Shown here: positions 21,392 through 34,947 of the stretch, piece by piece
How positions within the stretch are numbered: the stretch's first letter is position 1
How the letters are laid out: each line of letters starts with the position of its first letter
Assembly (NCBI GenBank): GCA_025200525.1
Contig: CM045762.1
Location: 102,574,682 to 102,638,681 of the forward strand
Reading direction: 5' to 3'
DNA length: 64,000 nucleotides
DNA from: Camellia lanceoleosa
Lineage: Eukaryota > Streptophyta > Magnoliopsida > Ericales > Theaceae
Made by a program: the position numbers and the translations under genes
Notes under the pieces: model-generated
Database searches by the model: none
What the model saw: only the letters and a program-made list of their open reading frames with translations
Told to the model about the DNA's origin: nothing

Positions 21392-23194
21392 TTCTGAAAA
21401 ATACAACAGAATTTCACCTTTTGTATTTCCAGAAATTAAATTGAACATTAAAAAATCACATAGTTGGAAATTTAATTCAAAACTAGTCTCATTACTTAAC
21501 CTAGAATCGAACATAGTTAGGAATGTTCCCAGGAAAGCTAGAAGGGTCACATTGGTCCCACTTAAAACTTAGTTAACCTTTTGACAACTTTCAAGAGTAT
21601 ATTGGCTCCTAGTCCATGGGAAACAATTTTTAGAATTAAGTTTTTCCAAGGAATGAACTAGGTTAAAACAAACTAAAGTCCAAACTTACAAGCAATTTAA
21701 AAATTGCTAACCAAATTATAAGCAATGTAAAAAACTGTTACAACAATACAAGCAAATAAAACTTGCTTCTACAAATTGGTAAATGAACCAAATTAAAAAT
21801 CAAGCAAAACATTACCGTAAATATAAACCAATCCAAATAAGATTATTATTTGTCTAAACTCCTTTCCTCGCTTAGGTATTTATATTCAATCAAAAAGGTT
21901 AGTAGTTTAAATTTTATTGCAATTCCAAATTTTATTCATTTGGATTTGTATTTTCTTTTTCCATTCCCTTGCACATTGGTATTCTTGTAAAGTAAGTTAG
22001 TAGAAAACCACAACAAAATACAAAGCAAATACTTGGAAAAAACTGTAAAGCAATAAAGTTATTTCAACTCTCTAGTAGTATATTGAATAGCAAAATTCGA
22101 GAATGAATTAAAATACTATGCAAGTTACAAAGCCTTATAACTTTAAATTAAATTACTAGGCAAGAGTTGCATGTGAATTTAATTCACAATAAAGATGAAA
22201 ATAACTCTAGCAATTAAAATCATGCAGAAAACATGTAAATAAATATAGACAAGTTACAAAAACTTTATAATTCCAAAATCTTAAATTAAAATTTAATAGG
22301 TAGGAATTATGTGAAATTGTTACAAAACAATAACCATGTAAATAATTTTAGCAATTAAAATGCACATAAGAAATTAAATCATGTAAAAAAACTAAAATCT
22401 ATAAGATAATTTACATGCCAAAAATTGCATAATCACAGAAATTATATTATTAGATCTAGAAATAAAGTATTCTAATCAACTGAACAATTAAAGCCATAAC
22501 ATTGCATAATTTACAATCATAAAAAAACAATGGGCAACGAAATAGTATACAAAACAATGAGTAAATCTGAGCATGTATATAACTAGCATGTATATATGTT
22601 CCTTTGTTTATTTATTATTGTAATTCTAAGTATGCAATAGTAGTCTAAATATAGTCCAATCACGAAACAGTGAGTTTTTATTATTCAAAGATTCTAACAT
22701 AATGGTAGGAATGTATACAGAGGCATGCAATTAAATCATGAATTCAAAGAGTGGCCATTCATCTTGTAGAAAATTGCTATGACACATAACCAATACAAAA
22801 ACATATAATTTTTTCTGTTAATAGATACAAGTAGTGTGATTTATTAAAATTAAAGATGAATTTCCTTATCATATTGAAACAGTGATCTAGACACAACATG
22901 ATATTTAGTCACGGAAACCAAAACCAATTAATCTTATACATGAATCTGAATTATTCTAAATTACTAGATGAATCTAATTATTCAATTTTATAGGAAATAC
23001 ATATAATATGTTTTAAGCTTGTTGCACAAATTGCGTGATTAAACAAAACAAATAAATTTATATTTGATAAATTAAATTATAAAATATCAAATAAATCCAT
23101 ATTTGATAAATTACATTATAGAATATGAAACAGAAATATATATCGCATAATCTATTGAAAGACGAGGAATCAAATCGAAGCCTGTGTGGTACCA
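21392..23194 (-). other. Leader of copia element B
   Basis: About 1.8 kb of AT-rich sequence between the 5' LTR and gag, without a convincing ORF. It is long for a copia leader and may include insertions. Confidence 0.45.
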
Positions 23195-24007
23195 CAGTCT
23201 CTTTAAAATAGATTAGCTGCCTTATCGTGGGTGCTGGAGGTACGTGAACTTCTATCTACCAGGATACGACGGTTTAGACTGGCTAAAGCAGAAGCACCTT
23301 CTGTTAATTTTGGCGAACCGATAATGGCAGCACTCTCACACAGGAAGAAAATTATAGGAGCAAACAAACTGAATGTATAATCTTGGAAGGCAAAAATCTG
23401 TATTGACAACTAAAGAGGTTGTTCTTTATTTATACACCATGGGGGAGAGAGGAGGAGCCTCCAGCCATGAAGGCTAGCAACCAATGCCCATTATTCCTAC
23501 AAAACTACCGGAGTAATGCACAAAATTGATGATATTTCAATGTGTGAGTTACACACACTATACAAGCTTCAGTCCTAACTCCAAAGGACCCAGACCCGCT
23601 CTTGGCAGGCGGGTGATTGGCGCATGGCAATTTTGCTATAACCAACTTGGACCATAGTTTTGGCCCAAACCCATCCTTGAAGCATCCATAAATCCCTTCC
23701 TTTGAAAAATTTGGATGCCCCAAAGGACTCATGCCCTTATCAAAATCTTGAGGTTTAAATGCCCATCAAAGCTTTCCTCTATAATCAATGTGGGATTGGT
23801 AGTTATACACAATTCTCAATACCTCATTCATGAAGCCAACTGTATGAGATAATTTCCCATTCAATTCTTAATGGCTTTTGGTCATTCTTTTTGTGGTGTA
23901 AAGACCTTGTAACAAAGAATCTAAACTCATTTAATCCCACCTTAACCAATGGTTGGGACCTACTTCAACTTCTCATTTAAGTCACCAAAAACCATTTTTT
24001 CCCAACA
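23195..24007 (-). mobile_element. 5' LTR of copia element B
   Basis: Begins (minus strand) TGTTGGGAAAAAATGG at 24007. A TATAAATAAAGAAC box at about 23427-23440 separates U3 from R/U5. The inner end near 23195 is approximate, because no standard primer-binding site was recognised. Confidence 0.6.
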
Positions 24008-25163
24008 ATTCTATATTATTGATCAATCAGTATAACAAATTGCATCAATAACAAGAAAACTTAAAGAAATAGAAAAACATTAATGAACTAAAGTATAAAA
24101 TATTCCAAAAACTCTATGAAGCTTACTCACAATTACTTGGGTCAGCATGTAATCCTTACTACTACTATAAGAATACAATTCTTATAGCCTCAACTCCTTA
24201 TTTGAGCGTTCACTTGCCCTCAGTCCTCTTAACGCCAAACATATCACACCTGACTATCTTTTCATTAGCATGTTTAGAAAAAGATTCACAAAATGTTCAC
24301 TGTATCATACATCAGAGAGAATGATGAAAGGAATTATCATTTAAGACATAAATAAATGTCTAATGCATATTTTAGAAGGAAATACAAGCAGGTAGACTAG
24401 GAGGTTTCTGCATTGTTAATAAGTGCTTGACACATCATAAAGCCATAATAAGTAAGGAAAAATCTGTTCTTCAAACTGATCACTTACCTGCAAGAAAGCA
24501 ATCAAGACTTTTGAAGCGCTCCTAATTCTTCAAACTGCTAATTTTTCGATTAGTTGCACAAAGATAAAAGATTTTATCCTATTAATATGTCAAAGCGATC
24601 CACCCGTCCTAGGATAGGAAGGTGTGAAATGAATGGTTGCGATGCTCTAGTATAATTTACTAATACATTTGTCAGCATAAGAAGTTTGGAGCAGCATGAA
24701 ATCATATATATGTATAAATCTGTTCAAAAAAAAAAGAAAAAAAGACCTGCATGTATGTATAGTACAACTAAATTTACTGATATACATTTGTCAATGTCAG
24801 AAGTTTAAAGCAGCATGAGTCATATATATGTCTATGTTCAAAAATAGATTTTATCCAATAAATGAATAAAGTCAATGCTTTTGGTTCATGTCAGAAAATT
24901 AACCCATGTTTAGAAATGTAGAGTATCGATTTTTCAAGACATTGGTTGTTACAGCTAATATGTATGAAGGCTACTATATATGAACAGATGAATTTCACCT
25001 TTTTTATTCCAAGTGGCAAACATGGGTTGCTGAAACTTATTTTGGCTATGCCAGAAATGTAATATTGGATCATGATCTCTAGCCAGGATTTCAAAAAACA
25101 AGTCTAGCAGTGGAATCAATTTCAATGATGCTTTGCTCAAAGTCATGAGGAATTCATTATTGT

Positions 25164-25594
25164 ATAAACTGCCAATAGGTCCTAATAGTTGAACTTAATT
25201 CTTATCAAGTCCTATTGAAAATAAGTCATAATAAAATTGTCGTTAAAAATAATTTTTTGTAACATTTTTTTTTACATATGTCGCTAAAAATTGACAATTA
25301 ATGACTTTTTTTGTCACGGTTTTTATAAGTTGTCTCTAAAACTTGTAATTAGTGAAGTTTTTCTATGACGAATTTTCAAACTGTACCTGAAAGTTAAAAA
25401 TTAATAACGTTTTTTTGTGGCGATTTTTTAAAATTGTCGTTAAAACTCATAATGAGTGATATTTTTTGTGACAAAATTTTCAAATTGTAGCTGAAAATTA
25501 ACAATTAGTAATGTTTTTTGATAGTAATTGATGAAAAATGCCATTAATTCTCATAGAACCTATTGAACAATAAGTCCACCAATTAGGACCTACA
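25164..25594. mobile_element. MITE with CCAATAGGTCCTAAT ends
   Basis: Left end CTGCCAATAGGTCCTAATAG and right end CCAATTAGGACCTACA are inverted. The inside repeats phrases such as TTAACAATTAGTGA. Relatives occur at 56090-56300, at 57884-58150 (inverse orientation) and, by their ends, at 60385-60645. Non-autonomous; edges approximate. Confidence 0.5.
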
Positions 25595-26289
25595 CGCAAG
25601 TCCCCGTTATTATTGGAACTTAGTTATAGGAGATGTCACCATTACAAAGGTCACCGTTAAGATTGAAAAATTATTTTATGGGGCCCAAAAATAATATTTC
25701 TATTTGACGTGCTATGAAGAAATAAAAACAAAAAACTACGTGTATACCATTTGGGGTCCCCTAGCATGCCAAAATAAGATTTTGACATTGCCAAAATGTT
25801 CTTACTTCAACATATTTCTGTAAAGCAAGCTTTGATGCCTTGTATTCTTTTGTGACAGCCGTTGATCTTATTAGCCCTTTGATTTATTGGCTGCAAGAAA
25901 ATAAAAATAAAAAAATCCTCCCAGTAATCTGGCTCATCATTTGAGCTTACTTGTTGCCAAAAAGTACCAAATTATAGCAGCGCATGAACAAAAAGTTTAG
26001 AGCTTTCAAAGACCTCCATCGCAGTGATTAGCTTTATGATTCTAAGCATTGTGTCCTCCACCAACCTTCAAAAGCCTTCAAAATCTGACCAATAATCCCC
26101 ACAAGAACACAACCCATCCTTAAAATGGTGAAATCTATTATTGTCCCTAACAATTATCTCTCTCCCAACAATCTTGGACATAAACTTGATTGCAGAATAG
26201 CAGTCCTAAATAAATAACTGAATATAACTAAGTTATGAGTCAATATGATAATGGTTATGACTAATATGATATTGGTTATGACATAAAGT

Positions 26290-26539
26290 GCCTGTTTGGC
26301 AGAGCTTAATTACAGCTTATTTCAGCTTTCAGCTTAATTTAAGCTATTTTGATATGTTTTGTTTAGCTTATAGCTTATAGCTTATAGCTTTTTGGAAGTC
26401 AGAAATCAGTTTATTCTTTGAGTGGGGCAGGAGATGCTTTAAGAATAAGCTGGAAATCAGCTTAAACTGAAAGTTATAAGCTATAAGCTGTTTAGGCATA
26501 AGCTATAAGCACTTTCCCACAGTTCTACTAAACAGGGCC
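26290..26539. mobile_element. MITE with CCTGTTT ends
   Basis: Left end CCTGTTTGGCAGAGCTTA, right end (reverse) CCTGTTTAGTAGAACTG. The interior has repeated AAGCTATAAGCT palindromic units. Size about 250 bp. hAT or Tourist type cannot be decided from the flanks. Confidence 0.6.
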
Positions 26540-26700
26540 AAAATCATATAAGTTCATAACTAAATGTATGATACATCTAAATGTACCATAGCATCACCCA
26601 TTTATTTATACCATACTATTTCATAACCAGGTCATAACTAAATTACTTAAATAATTAAACTCTCAAATAGGCAACCGGTGTAGCCGATTAGAAGGGGAAA

Positions 26701-26960
26701 CAAAATTGAATCAGTTGTGTTTGGCCCTCTTGTTGGCTCTTCTCCTCCCTCTTCTCTTCCCTCTTCTCTTCCGCCATAGCCGAAGCTTCCAAGGATCACC
26801 AGCCTCGTCGGCGATCCAGGCTTCAGCCATGTCGACATCTTCTTCACAAGCTCTCACTCTCTGGACGTCTCCACCATGGGTTTGTGACCGAAGACCTAGT
26901 CATCGTCCCTTCCCTTCCAGTCGAATCGAATTTTTCCGAGAACTCTTTTCCGTAGTTCAG
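26701..26960 (+). other. Probable 5' UTR exon of the cyclophilin gene
   Basis: A CT-rich leader with CTCTTCTCTTCC runs, followed by a GT donor (GTTCAG|GTTCGTTGC) near 26960. A plausible acceptor TTTTGTAG lies near 27449, 27 bp before the start codon. The short ORF in it (26706-26972) is probably not a protein gene. The transcription start cannot be fixed. Confidence 0.45.
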
Positions 26961-27475
26961 GTTCGTTGCTAACTCTAAGCTTCATCTAAATGTGCCATTG
27001 GTGCTTTGATTTCAAAACCCTAACCATTGAATATCTGTTATTAATTTTTTTTATCAGTCAAAATTAATAGCCATAGCCACCCAAGATAGTTGTGCCATTG
27101 GGGCTTTGATTTCAAAACCGTAATCGTAAAGAATGAATATTTACTTTTCTATGTAATTTTTTGTTACTTCATAGCTGTCTAATCGATTGTTAGTGTGAGG
27201 TTGTAGATCAAACTTCAAAAAAAAATCCGAAGTTTTTATTTTTCTCACTTATCTATGTATCTCTAACTTTGGACCCTCTTGAATTCTGGTTATTGTGTGT
27301 GTTTCTTATTCAAAGATACCAATGAAGTTCTATGAAAGTTCAGATTGGATCCAAAACCTGGCTGTTTGATTTATATGTTATGGAGTTCCTTTAAATGGTG
27401 TTTGGTTATATAGATTTGGAACTGAGTGCTGGATCCTGGGATTTTGTAGTCCTTGGGAGTTGAGGCTTATACATC

Positions 27476-30400
27476 ATGGCAAGGATTAAACCTCAAGCTC
27501 TGCTACAACAAAGCAAGAAGAAGAAGGGTCCAAGTCGTATCGGTGCCACTACAGTTATTTTATACAGCTTAATTATAGTTGTGATGGTGTTTTTCCTGTT
27601 TGCTAGTTACAGACATTGGATTCAGAGGTTTGTTGGAATCTTCTTTGATGAATAAATACTTGTTATTTTGATAAATTGGGATTCAGAGGGACTAGCATGA
27701 CACCTTTTATCTTGTTAACCGAATTTAATTTTTAGTTTGATTATTAATTCATATGTTTTGAATCTTGTGGGTTTGGTGAAAGACCTGTATCGGTTTTCTT
27801 GGAATGATTTCTGAATTCTAAATTTAGCAACAACCCATGTATTTAATAAGTGATAAAAAGAATTTTAATTTAATCCTGGACCTGGTGTTTTGAAATATTG
27901 CAGGAGGTCTGTTGCAGTGGTATCTGCATTTATTTAGTAACAAAATAGAACCACTTGAAATAATCATTATTTTATAGACCAAAGAGGGCTTTATATGGCT
28001 TTTAACTTTTATCTGCTAACTTGTGTTTAGGTCAATAATTCAAACAGAGCATCGGTTATCAGTTATTGAGGTACTCTTTTCTGGATAATGTTGTTACCTG
28101 TGTATTATTGTTGTTGTTGTACCTTTCGCGAGCATGAGTGTTGGTTATTGATTAGAAAGACTTACAAATTGCTGATATCTTCTTCTCTCTTTGCCTTTTA
28201 AGTCATAATGACGACTTATAATGACAATTAAAGATTTATTAAGTTTATCTTACTTTGTGTGTGTGTGTGTTTGTGTTTGTCTATTATACAGTGTTAATGC
28301 TATTGAGGTTTGAACAAATTCCTTTCAAGTGACCATCACTATTTCTTTATTCTTTCTTTTCGTATTTGGTTCTGTGTGTGCTGCAGCGTGACGATGCTTT
28401 TGCAGATGGAAAGAAATCTGATGTCCTCGGATATGTTGTGAGTTTCTTTATATCCTAGTCATTGTAAATTGCTTTTATTTTGTTCTTATTTTAAATGTCG
28501 ATCCACTATATTAGGTATTGCTTTTAGATTTAATCTGCTCCTGAGAAATCATTTCACTTATTGGTCAGTTCAGAGGATGCTACAGGCTTTAGTTTAGATA
28601 CCAATATGTGGTAGGGAGCTACTGTTTTGTTAATAAAGTTTCATTTAGTTCTCCATTTCTCTGTTTGTTGTTTTCACATAATGCCCATTTATCTTTTTTC
28701 TTTTTATTGGGACATGCAGGGGGTATCAGTTCTTTTGGAGAGTCTTCTCAAAATTTTATTGTTTATTGTCTATTGATATACTTGTATATTTTTTTCGTTT
28801 TTCCTATTTTAACAGATTTTAAATACCTCAAAAGGGTCAATAACAATCGAGTTATACAAAGAAGGCTCTCCTGAGGTGGTTGATGCATTTATTGACTTAT
28901 GGTGGGTACTGGACTCAACTCTATTATATTTTGATCCGTTGTTGTGGATTCTTATTTTCATTGTTCACATGGCTGACCTTGTTGGTTTCCCAAATCCTTA
29001 TTTACTTATTTGCTTACTGCACTTTCTTCCTTGTACATAGTTAATCACTTGAGTGGTTCTTTAGACACGTTAACAGCAGTGAGATGAGAGGGTTTAGTGT
29101 TTTTGTGGTCTTTATGCTTCTCCAACATTTCATCACATAATTTTTTTGGAATCTATCATTTTACTTGAACCTCAAGCTTTTCCTTCAGTCAAGCAAAGCT
29201 ATGGAAACTTTAATTTGGTTGGGCAATCTGATGCTTGTAAGTGTATAATCAAAACACATATCATCAATTTGATCTTTGCACTAAAGAAGTAGTTCAATTA
29301 TTGCATATGCTTAGTGCATCATCTTTATGTAATACATCACTTGAAAATGGTGTAGGCAGTCTCCACGCAAGCCTTCCACCTCGGGGGATAATTTTTGACT
29401 TTGTACATATACTGAAGTTTTAAATTGAAACGATTTTTTAGTCAGAGGAAGGGGATGCCTTTTCACCATGTAATAAAGAACTTTGTGATTCGAGTAGGTA
29501 ATTCTGTTATACCTGGAGCTACAGACGATTGGACTTTGAAAGTAAAGCATAACAGCCAACTTGAAACAAGGTTTGCCCTCCTGTTGACCCAACCTGTGGA
29601 GTTCCCTTTTTACCTCTATAGTTTCTTATTCTATCCTGGTTACTGAATTTGTGATTTTCATCCAGCATGAAGCATGAGGCGTTTATGCTTGGTACTACAA
29701 AGGCTAAACATGACAAAGAGGGATTCGAGCTTTTTATTACGACTGCACCAATCCCTGATCTAAATGAGAAGCTGATTGTGTTTGGGCGGGTCATTAAGGG
29801 AGAGGATGTTGTTCAGGTTATAAGCCTTTTGCTCTATCTCTCTCTGATTTTTGTGAACTATGATCATGTGGATGTTTTACTTAAAGTTGTTGCATGCTAG
29901 GAGCAATTGAGAGTCTGTTCTTTCTGGACATATGAACCATGATCACATTTATTCTCAAACTTTTTCATGAAGAATATGATGGGAATTTTTATTTGTTTTG
30001 GCAATGAATGATTGTATCATAGGATTGAGACTACCAAATTCTTGAGACAATGTAATAGGACCATCTCCTTTTATGCTGATAAATTGACATGGATTCATGA
30101 TAATTCAACACAAGGCAGCTGCTTGTAGTACTCTAATGACTGTATCCGATCTGAAAAAAAGGAGGCTATAGCACATTTGTTGTTATATAAATCTTTTATA
30201 TATTAAGTTGAGATTGTTATCTCGATAAACTAGTAAAGTTTTTTTTGGTGGTGTGGTGGTGGCTCCCCAATCGTCTTTTAGCCCATTACATTGGGCCACA
30301 AAAAAAAAAAAAAAAAAAAGATGCTTGCATTCTTCGTTAATATAGTCAAATGGCACTATGTCAAGCCAGTTGGATCATGTTAAGTTAATGGGGGAAAAGA

Positions 30401-30569
30401 TATGTCATGCTTTTAGTTTTCAAGTCATTAAATCATATTCTTTATTGATGTTTGAACGCATGTCCTGCAATGTGCTTACCAGGAAATTGAAGAGGTGGAT
30501 ACGGATGAACATTATCGACCTAAATCTCCAATAGGAATCATCAATGTGACTCTGAAAGAGAAGGTTTGA
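27476..30569 (+). CDS. CYP21-4: Golgi-type membrane-anchored cyclophilin, CYP21-4-like peptidyl-prolyl isomerase
   Basis: Seven coding exons: 27476-27627, 28031-28070, 28387-28437, 28816-28901, 29442-29570, 29666-29816, 30483-30569. All junctions are GT-AG and in phase, giving 231 residues, close to the usual length of about 236. It starts [20 protein letters not shown] with a single membrane segment (about residues 26-46), then a short stem and the isomerase domain ([51 protein letters not shown]), ending [15 protein letters not shown]. Arabidopsis relatives are Golgi-located type II proteins. Between DLCQ and KGMPF about two or three residues usual in the family are missing, because of the acceptor at 29441. 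The gene looks intact; expression is inferred. Confidence 0.88.
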
Positions 30570-30924
30570 AGGAGGTTTTATCAGTTTAAAGCTTCTTTCA
30601 ATGGCATGGTTTCCCCATCTTAGATGCCAACGTGCTGATAATCACCAAGCAAGCAAGAGGTTTATGGGAAGTAAAGCATTCTTTTGCTTCTGTTCTGGGG
30701 TGTTTTCGTATATAGATTGAAGTCTTTGGAATTTTTTATTTTTTTCCTGCTTGTGATACAAAGAAGAGCTTGCCAATTCTATTTTGTAATATGGTTTTTT
30801 TATTTAAACCTTGATGATACACATTGCTTTATAGTGGACATGAAATATGGTATGTTCTTGAGATCAAGACTGTAGACAAGGTAGGGTGATACTAAAATTC
30901 TTTTGTAACATACTCTAGTTTTTG

Positions 30925-30970
<46 letters not shown>

Positions 30971-31107
30971 AGTGAAAACTCGAAAGTGTCATTCAATTCT
31001 CATTTCTTTCCCACTCTTCTCAAGCACAAACCCAATTCGATTTTATTTTATTTTTTCTCTTCTTTCTTGGTCTTCCATTCTTGTTATCTCTTTCAAGATT
31101 TGCTCCC
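30570..31107. other. Cyclophilin 3' flank and U-box pseudogene 5' flank
   Basis: Non-coding, with a (CT)n microsatellite at about 30926-30967, typical of a plant 5' leader, just before the U-box reading frame. Nothing else recognised. Confidence 0.5.
30926..30967. repeat. (CT)n microsatellite
   Basis: An uninterrupted CT dinucleotide run of about 20 units upstream of the U-box pseudogene. Confidence 0.9.
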
Positions 31108-33416
31108 ATGGCAAACCCAGAAGACTTTGATACTGGTCCACGCAAGGCAGAAAATGCCACAGAGTTAAAGAAAGAATTGCAGAGACAGATAAAGCCCATT
31201 CTTGATGAAGATGATTACGAGATTAAGGCAACTGATGAGGCCATAAGAATCTTATCTTCATTGAAAGAACTAAAAGTTAAGGGGATTGAGATTACTAATG
31301 AGACCTTAAGATTCGTATCTTCTTTGAAAGAATTGAAATGCAAGGAATCAGCTTCTTATATGGTTGTTCCTGAAGAGTTCAAGTGTCCCATTTCCAGAGA
31401 GATTATGCATGACCCTGTTGTCTTGGCAACTGGGCAGGTCAGAGCTTGAATTCATGCCTATTTTTCTTTATCAGCATTTGGATTTTTCTTTTCTCTTCCT
31501 TTTCTTTCTTGAAATTCATTCTTAGATTAATTCAACTCTGTTTGTGTGTTACTGTTTTGACTTGAGTGGTAAAATGCTTGCAAGAATTTCACTCTTTTGG
31601 TCTTTAGAGTGATCTTGAATTCTCTGTGGTGTGGTAGCAATGCAATGGGTTTCAAGTATTCTGAAAAATGTGAATTTTGGTTCCTTCCCTTTCTTTCTTA
31701 AGATTCATTCTGAGTTTAATTCGATTATGTTTGTGATATTGTTTGGATTTGAGTGGTTTAATGAATGCAAGAACTTCGATTCTATCAGTTGCAGTCTTTA
31801 TTCAATCTGTTTGATTGGCAATTCGTTTTTTTGTTCTCTGTTTTGCATTTTTGTTTTTAATAAAAAAATAAAAAATGGTTAGTTAAATTGTTCCTGAAAA
31901 CTGTTTCTGCCAAATTTTCATAATTTTTAAGTCTGTTTGTTAATTTTTTCCCCCTGTTCTGCTTGCATTATGAGTGGTTTAATTGCATGCAAGAATTGCA
32001 CTGCTTTGTCAGTTTTGGTCTTTGCTCTGTTAGGTTGAATACTCTGTCATATCCTATATGGTCGGCAATAATAGATTTTGAAGTATTCTACATGTGAATT
32101 TCAGTTCTGTTTCAAACTTTCTTATTTGTTTAGGATCTTGTATGTTGGGTTACTTTGGATTGCAGTGCCTAGTTGCAATTTCAATGCCAAAAATTTGATG
32201 TCATTAAAAAATATATATTTGAGTTCTGTATAATCTTTTAATTTCTGGTACTTATTTGGCTTGATGTGTAGGTGAAATTGTTGAGAATTCGGTTCTGAAT
32301 TAAGATTTTAACATTCCAAATCATTTTCGCCCAGAGTTACTCATTTTTGTACGCTTTTTGTTTGTTGTGGTATGGTGGTTAAATACAGACCTGTGATCGG
32401 TGTTCCATTATGGAGTGGTTAGACGACGACCATTGGTTGTGCCCTCAAACTGCAAAAGTCCTCTCCTATACTATCCTCAACCCCAATCACTTGGTGTGAG
32501 AAATGATAACACAATGGTGCAAGGACCGTAGCATCAAATTAGCAGAGCCTCGTGAGCGTATTATGGATGAGAGTAAGATAACTGAAGCAGACAAGGTCTG
32601 CTTATTTTCACTGCTCAAAAAGGTGTTTTCTTCTTCTATCTCTGATCAGAAAAGAGCTGCAAGAGAGCTTCGTCGACTGACCAGGTATCAGCCCTCATTT
32701 TGAGCCCTTTTTGTTGAGTCCAAGGATGCAATTTCCAGATCACTTGAACCACTTGTTTCACCAGCCGGAAATGGTAGTGCAGCTCATTTGCTGCTGGATC
32801 CTGAACTCCAAGAGGATTTGATCACATTGGTTCATAATATCTCAGTTCACGAGAAAAACAAGAGACCCATTGCAGGGAATCCTATTGTTGTCCCTTTGCT
32901 GATTGAAACGTTGAAAACCAGATTGACCATTCAAACGAAAAGCAATGCTGCTGCATCACTATTCACGTTAGCAACCTTTGATTGCAACAAGGTCATTATT
33001 AGGTGTTTTCAAACCTTTGATTGATCTTGTAGAAGAAGGGCATCCAGTGGCAATGAAGGATGTCCTTTTAGCAATATACAGACTGTGTGAGAACAGAGGG
33101 AATCGAGTGAAAGCTGTTCAGGATGGAGCTGACATTGCTTTCAAGCCAACAGCAAGCTGTGGAGGAAATGGGGGAGCTTGGCGCTGTGCCTTGGTTGCTC
33201 AGGATGGTGAGGACGACCAATGATGAAACCAACATGGTGAATTGTTTTGCAATTTTATTGAATATCTGTAGGCATGACCGCAATAAAAGGAAAGAGATGT
33301 GGGAAGCAGAAATTGCCAACCGTACAATCTCCAGAGTTGCAGTGAGTAGGAATCCAAGTGCCTCACAGAATGGCAATGCTATTCTTGAAAAGCGGAGGAA
33401 ACATATCACACAATAG
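31108..33416 (+). pseudogene. U-box/ARM-repeat E3 ligase pseudogene (PUB9-like)
   Basis: Two exons: 31108-31437, then 32389-33416 after an AATACAG acceptor. It begins MANPEDFDTGPRK, with the U-box split by the intron (VPEEFKCPISREIMHDPVVLATGQ / TCDRCSIMEWL, then CPQTAKVLSYTILNPNHLV) and ARM repeats following (IPVVPLLIE-like NPIVVPLLIETL, NAAASLFTLA, KPLIDLVEEG, GELGAVPWLLRMV, NCFAILLNIC). Breaks: TGA at 32497-32499 and at 32701-32703, both where relatives have Arg (CGA to TGA); a frameshift at about 33000 after NKVII; and a loss of coding sequence after VQDGA near 33130. Intact homologues ubiquitinate substrates; this copy cannot make the full protein. A truncated N-terminal product is conceivable. 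Confidence 0.87.
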
Positions 33417-34178
33417 ATATACTCACTCACTGATTACTCACTCATTATATTCCATCCGTTAGCTCAGTTGCCTGTATAATGACCACATACAAAAAATTGT
33501 TCGAATTTCACATAATCAACCATTCTATTAGCTTAAGAAATTTCTGCAAGGATATTGACATTTTTCCTCTATTCATTCTGAATAAATAAATACATGGGTA
33601 TTTCTGGTGACTATACTTTCTGTTTATCTGTCTGGCCGCTCTAATTAGTTCTTACATGCTTTTTGTGTGTGTGTGTGTGTGGGTGGGTGGGTGGGTGTGT
33701 GTGTGTAAGAGAGAGAGAGAGAGAGAGAGAGGCCGCAAGCCATCACCATAAACATGTACACAAATGTAATCCAAGCAGAATCAATTTCAGATAAAAATGG
33801 ATAGAGCTTGATCTTCAAGATGGTATTGTCTTAATTTTCTTAACAGAAAAATCAATCTTGACATAAATTGCAGTTAAAAGGGGAGACTGTTATATGTATT
33901 CGGGAACAACAATAGTCCATCTGCAAATTCCCATTCTATTGGCACACCTAACTCTTACAAAGATAATAATAAACAAAACTGCTACAACAAAAAAACCAAA
34001 AACATTTCCTTTTAATTCTAGTAAATACTAGAACAGAATTTTTCATCTCCTCAAAAAGGCCAGCCAGCCCTGTGTCATACAATACATGGAGATCCTAGCA
34101 GCAACATCTTCATCGCTGGAATAGTTGTCGATCAATTTTGAACTAGGGTAAAATTAATAAATAAAGATTGAAGAAGCT
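33417..34178. other. Intergenic with GT/GA microsatellite
   Basis: A (GT)n-(GGGT)n-(GA)n compound microsatellite at about 33665-33732; otherwise no gene. The right part is the 3' flank of the minus-strand transporter pseudogene. Confidence 0.6.
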
Positions 34179-34947
34179 TCATGCACGCAGGTCCTTGTTT
34201 GAACTCCATGCAGGGCTTTTTGAAACAACGCTGTCGGCTAAGACACTAGCTCCGTTTTCCACGCTCATTAGAGGTTCAGATTCACTCTCCTTTGCCTTGA
34301 ATGATGCAAAAGGAAAGAGCATTAGTAGACTACTTGTCCAAAAACATAGCATGATGATTTAAGCACAAAATGAATTACGAAAAAAAAAAAAAAAATACAT
34401 GAGGGGCAAAAATGAAGAATGTGAAGTACCTGGGACAGCTGTACAGATGCTTCGTTGGCCTTTTGTTGGCTCTCAAGTGTACAGCAATAGGAATAGAGTA
34501 TCATCCCAACCAAAGCGAAGAGAATTCCTAGAATGTTTCGCCAGCTAAAGGGGTCATGGAGCAGACCATAGCCAAACGCCAAAACTAGGATGTTTTAAGA
34601 TGTCCCAAGACCTGATAGGTGACTGGAGATGTCTTTCCTATTACAAAAAAGGTACTGAAGTTCACAGAGACCGATATGAGGCACATAGAACAATGAAGGC
34701 CTGAAATGAAGACAATATGAGAGAAAATAGCATTTTAGACAATATTAGGAAAGAAAAGGGGGGGGGGGGGGGGGGGGGGGAAGAATCTCACCAGCACTTG
34801 AGGAGTATACTTGAAAGCAAAGACATTCAGATTTGTCAAAAGCCCATCTACAAATGGGCCAGTGATGAATAAAGTGATTGCCTGATAGGGACAAGATTGA
34901 TACAAGAGTTGTGTTGAAGAAACTTTAAACTTCTTCTGGATGGTATT

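Larger units (their letters stand above)
16359..24007 (-). mobile_element. Ty1/copia retrotransposon B
   Basis: Reads right to left: 5' LTR (24007 to about 23195), long AT-rich leader, gag, protease, integrase, RT, RNase H, 3' untranslated part, and a 3' LTR segment (16770-16359). The two LTR copies share about 410 bp but with many differences and indels, so the insertion is not recent. No matching target-site duplication is seen: TTCTA right of 24007, TAAGC left of 16359. Confidence 0.8.
24008..26700. other. AT-rich intergenic region with MITEs
   Basis: No gene recognised. Contains an imperfect direct repeat (about 24640-24745 and 24765-24850, sharing TTTGTCA and CATATATATGT), a TIR repeat at 25164-25594 and a MITE at 26290-26539. 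The right end is the probable promoter side of the cyclophilin gene. Confidence 0.6.
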
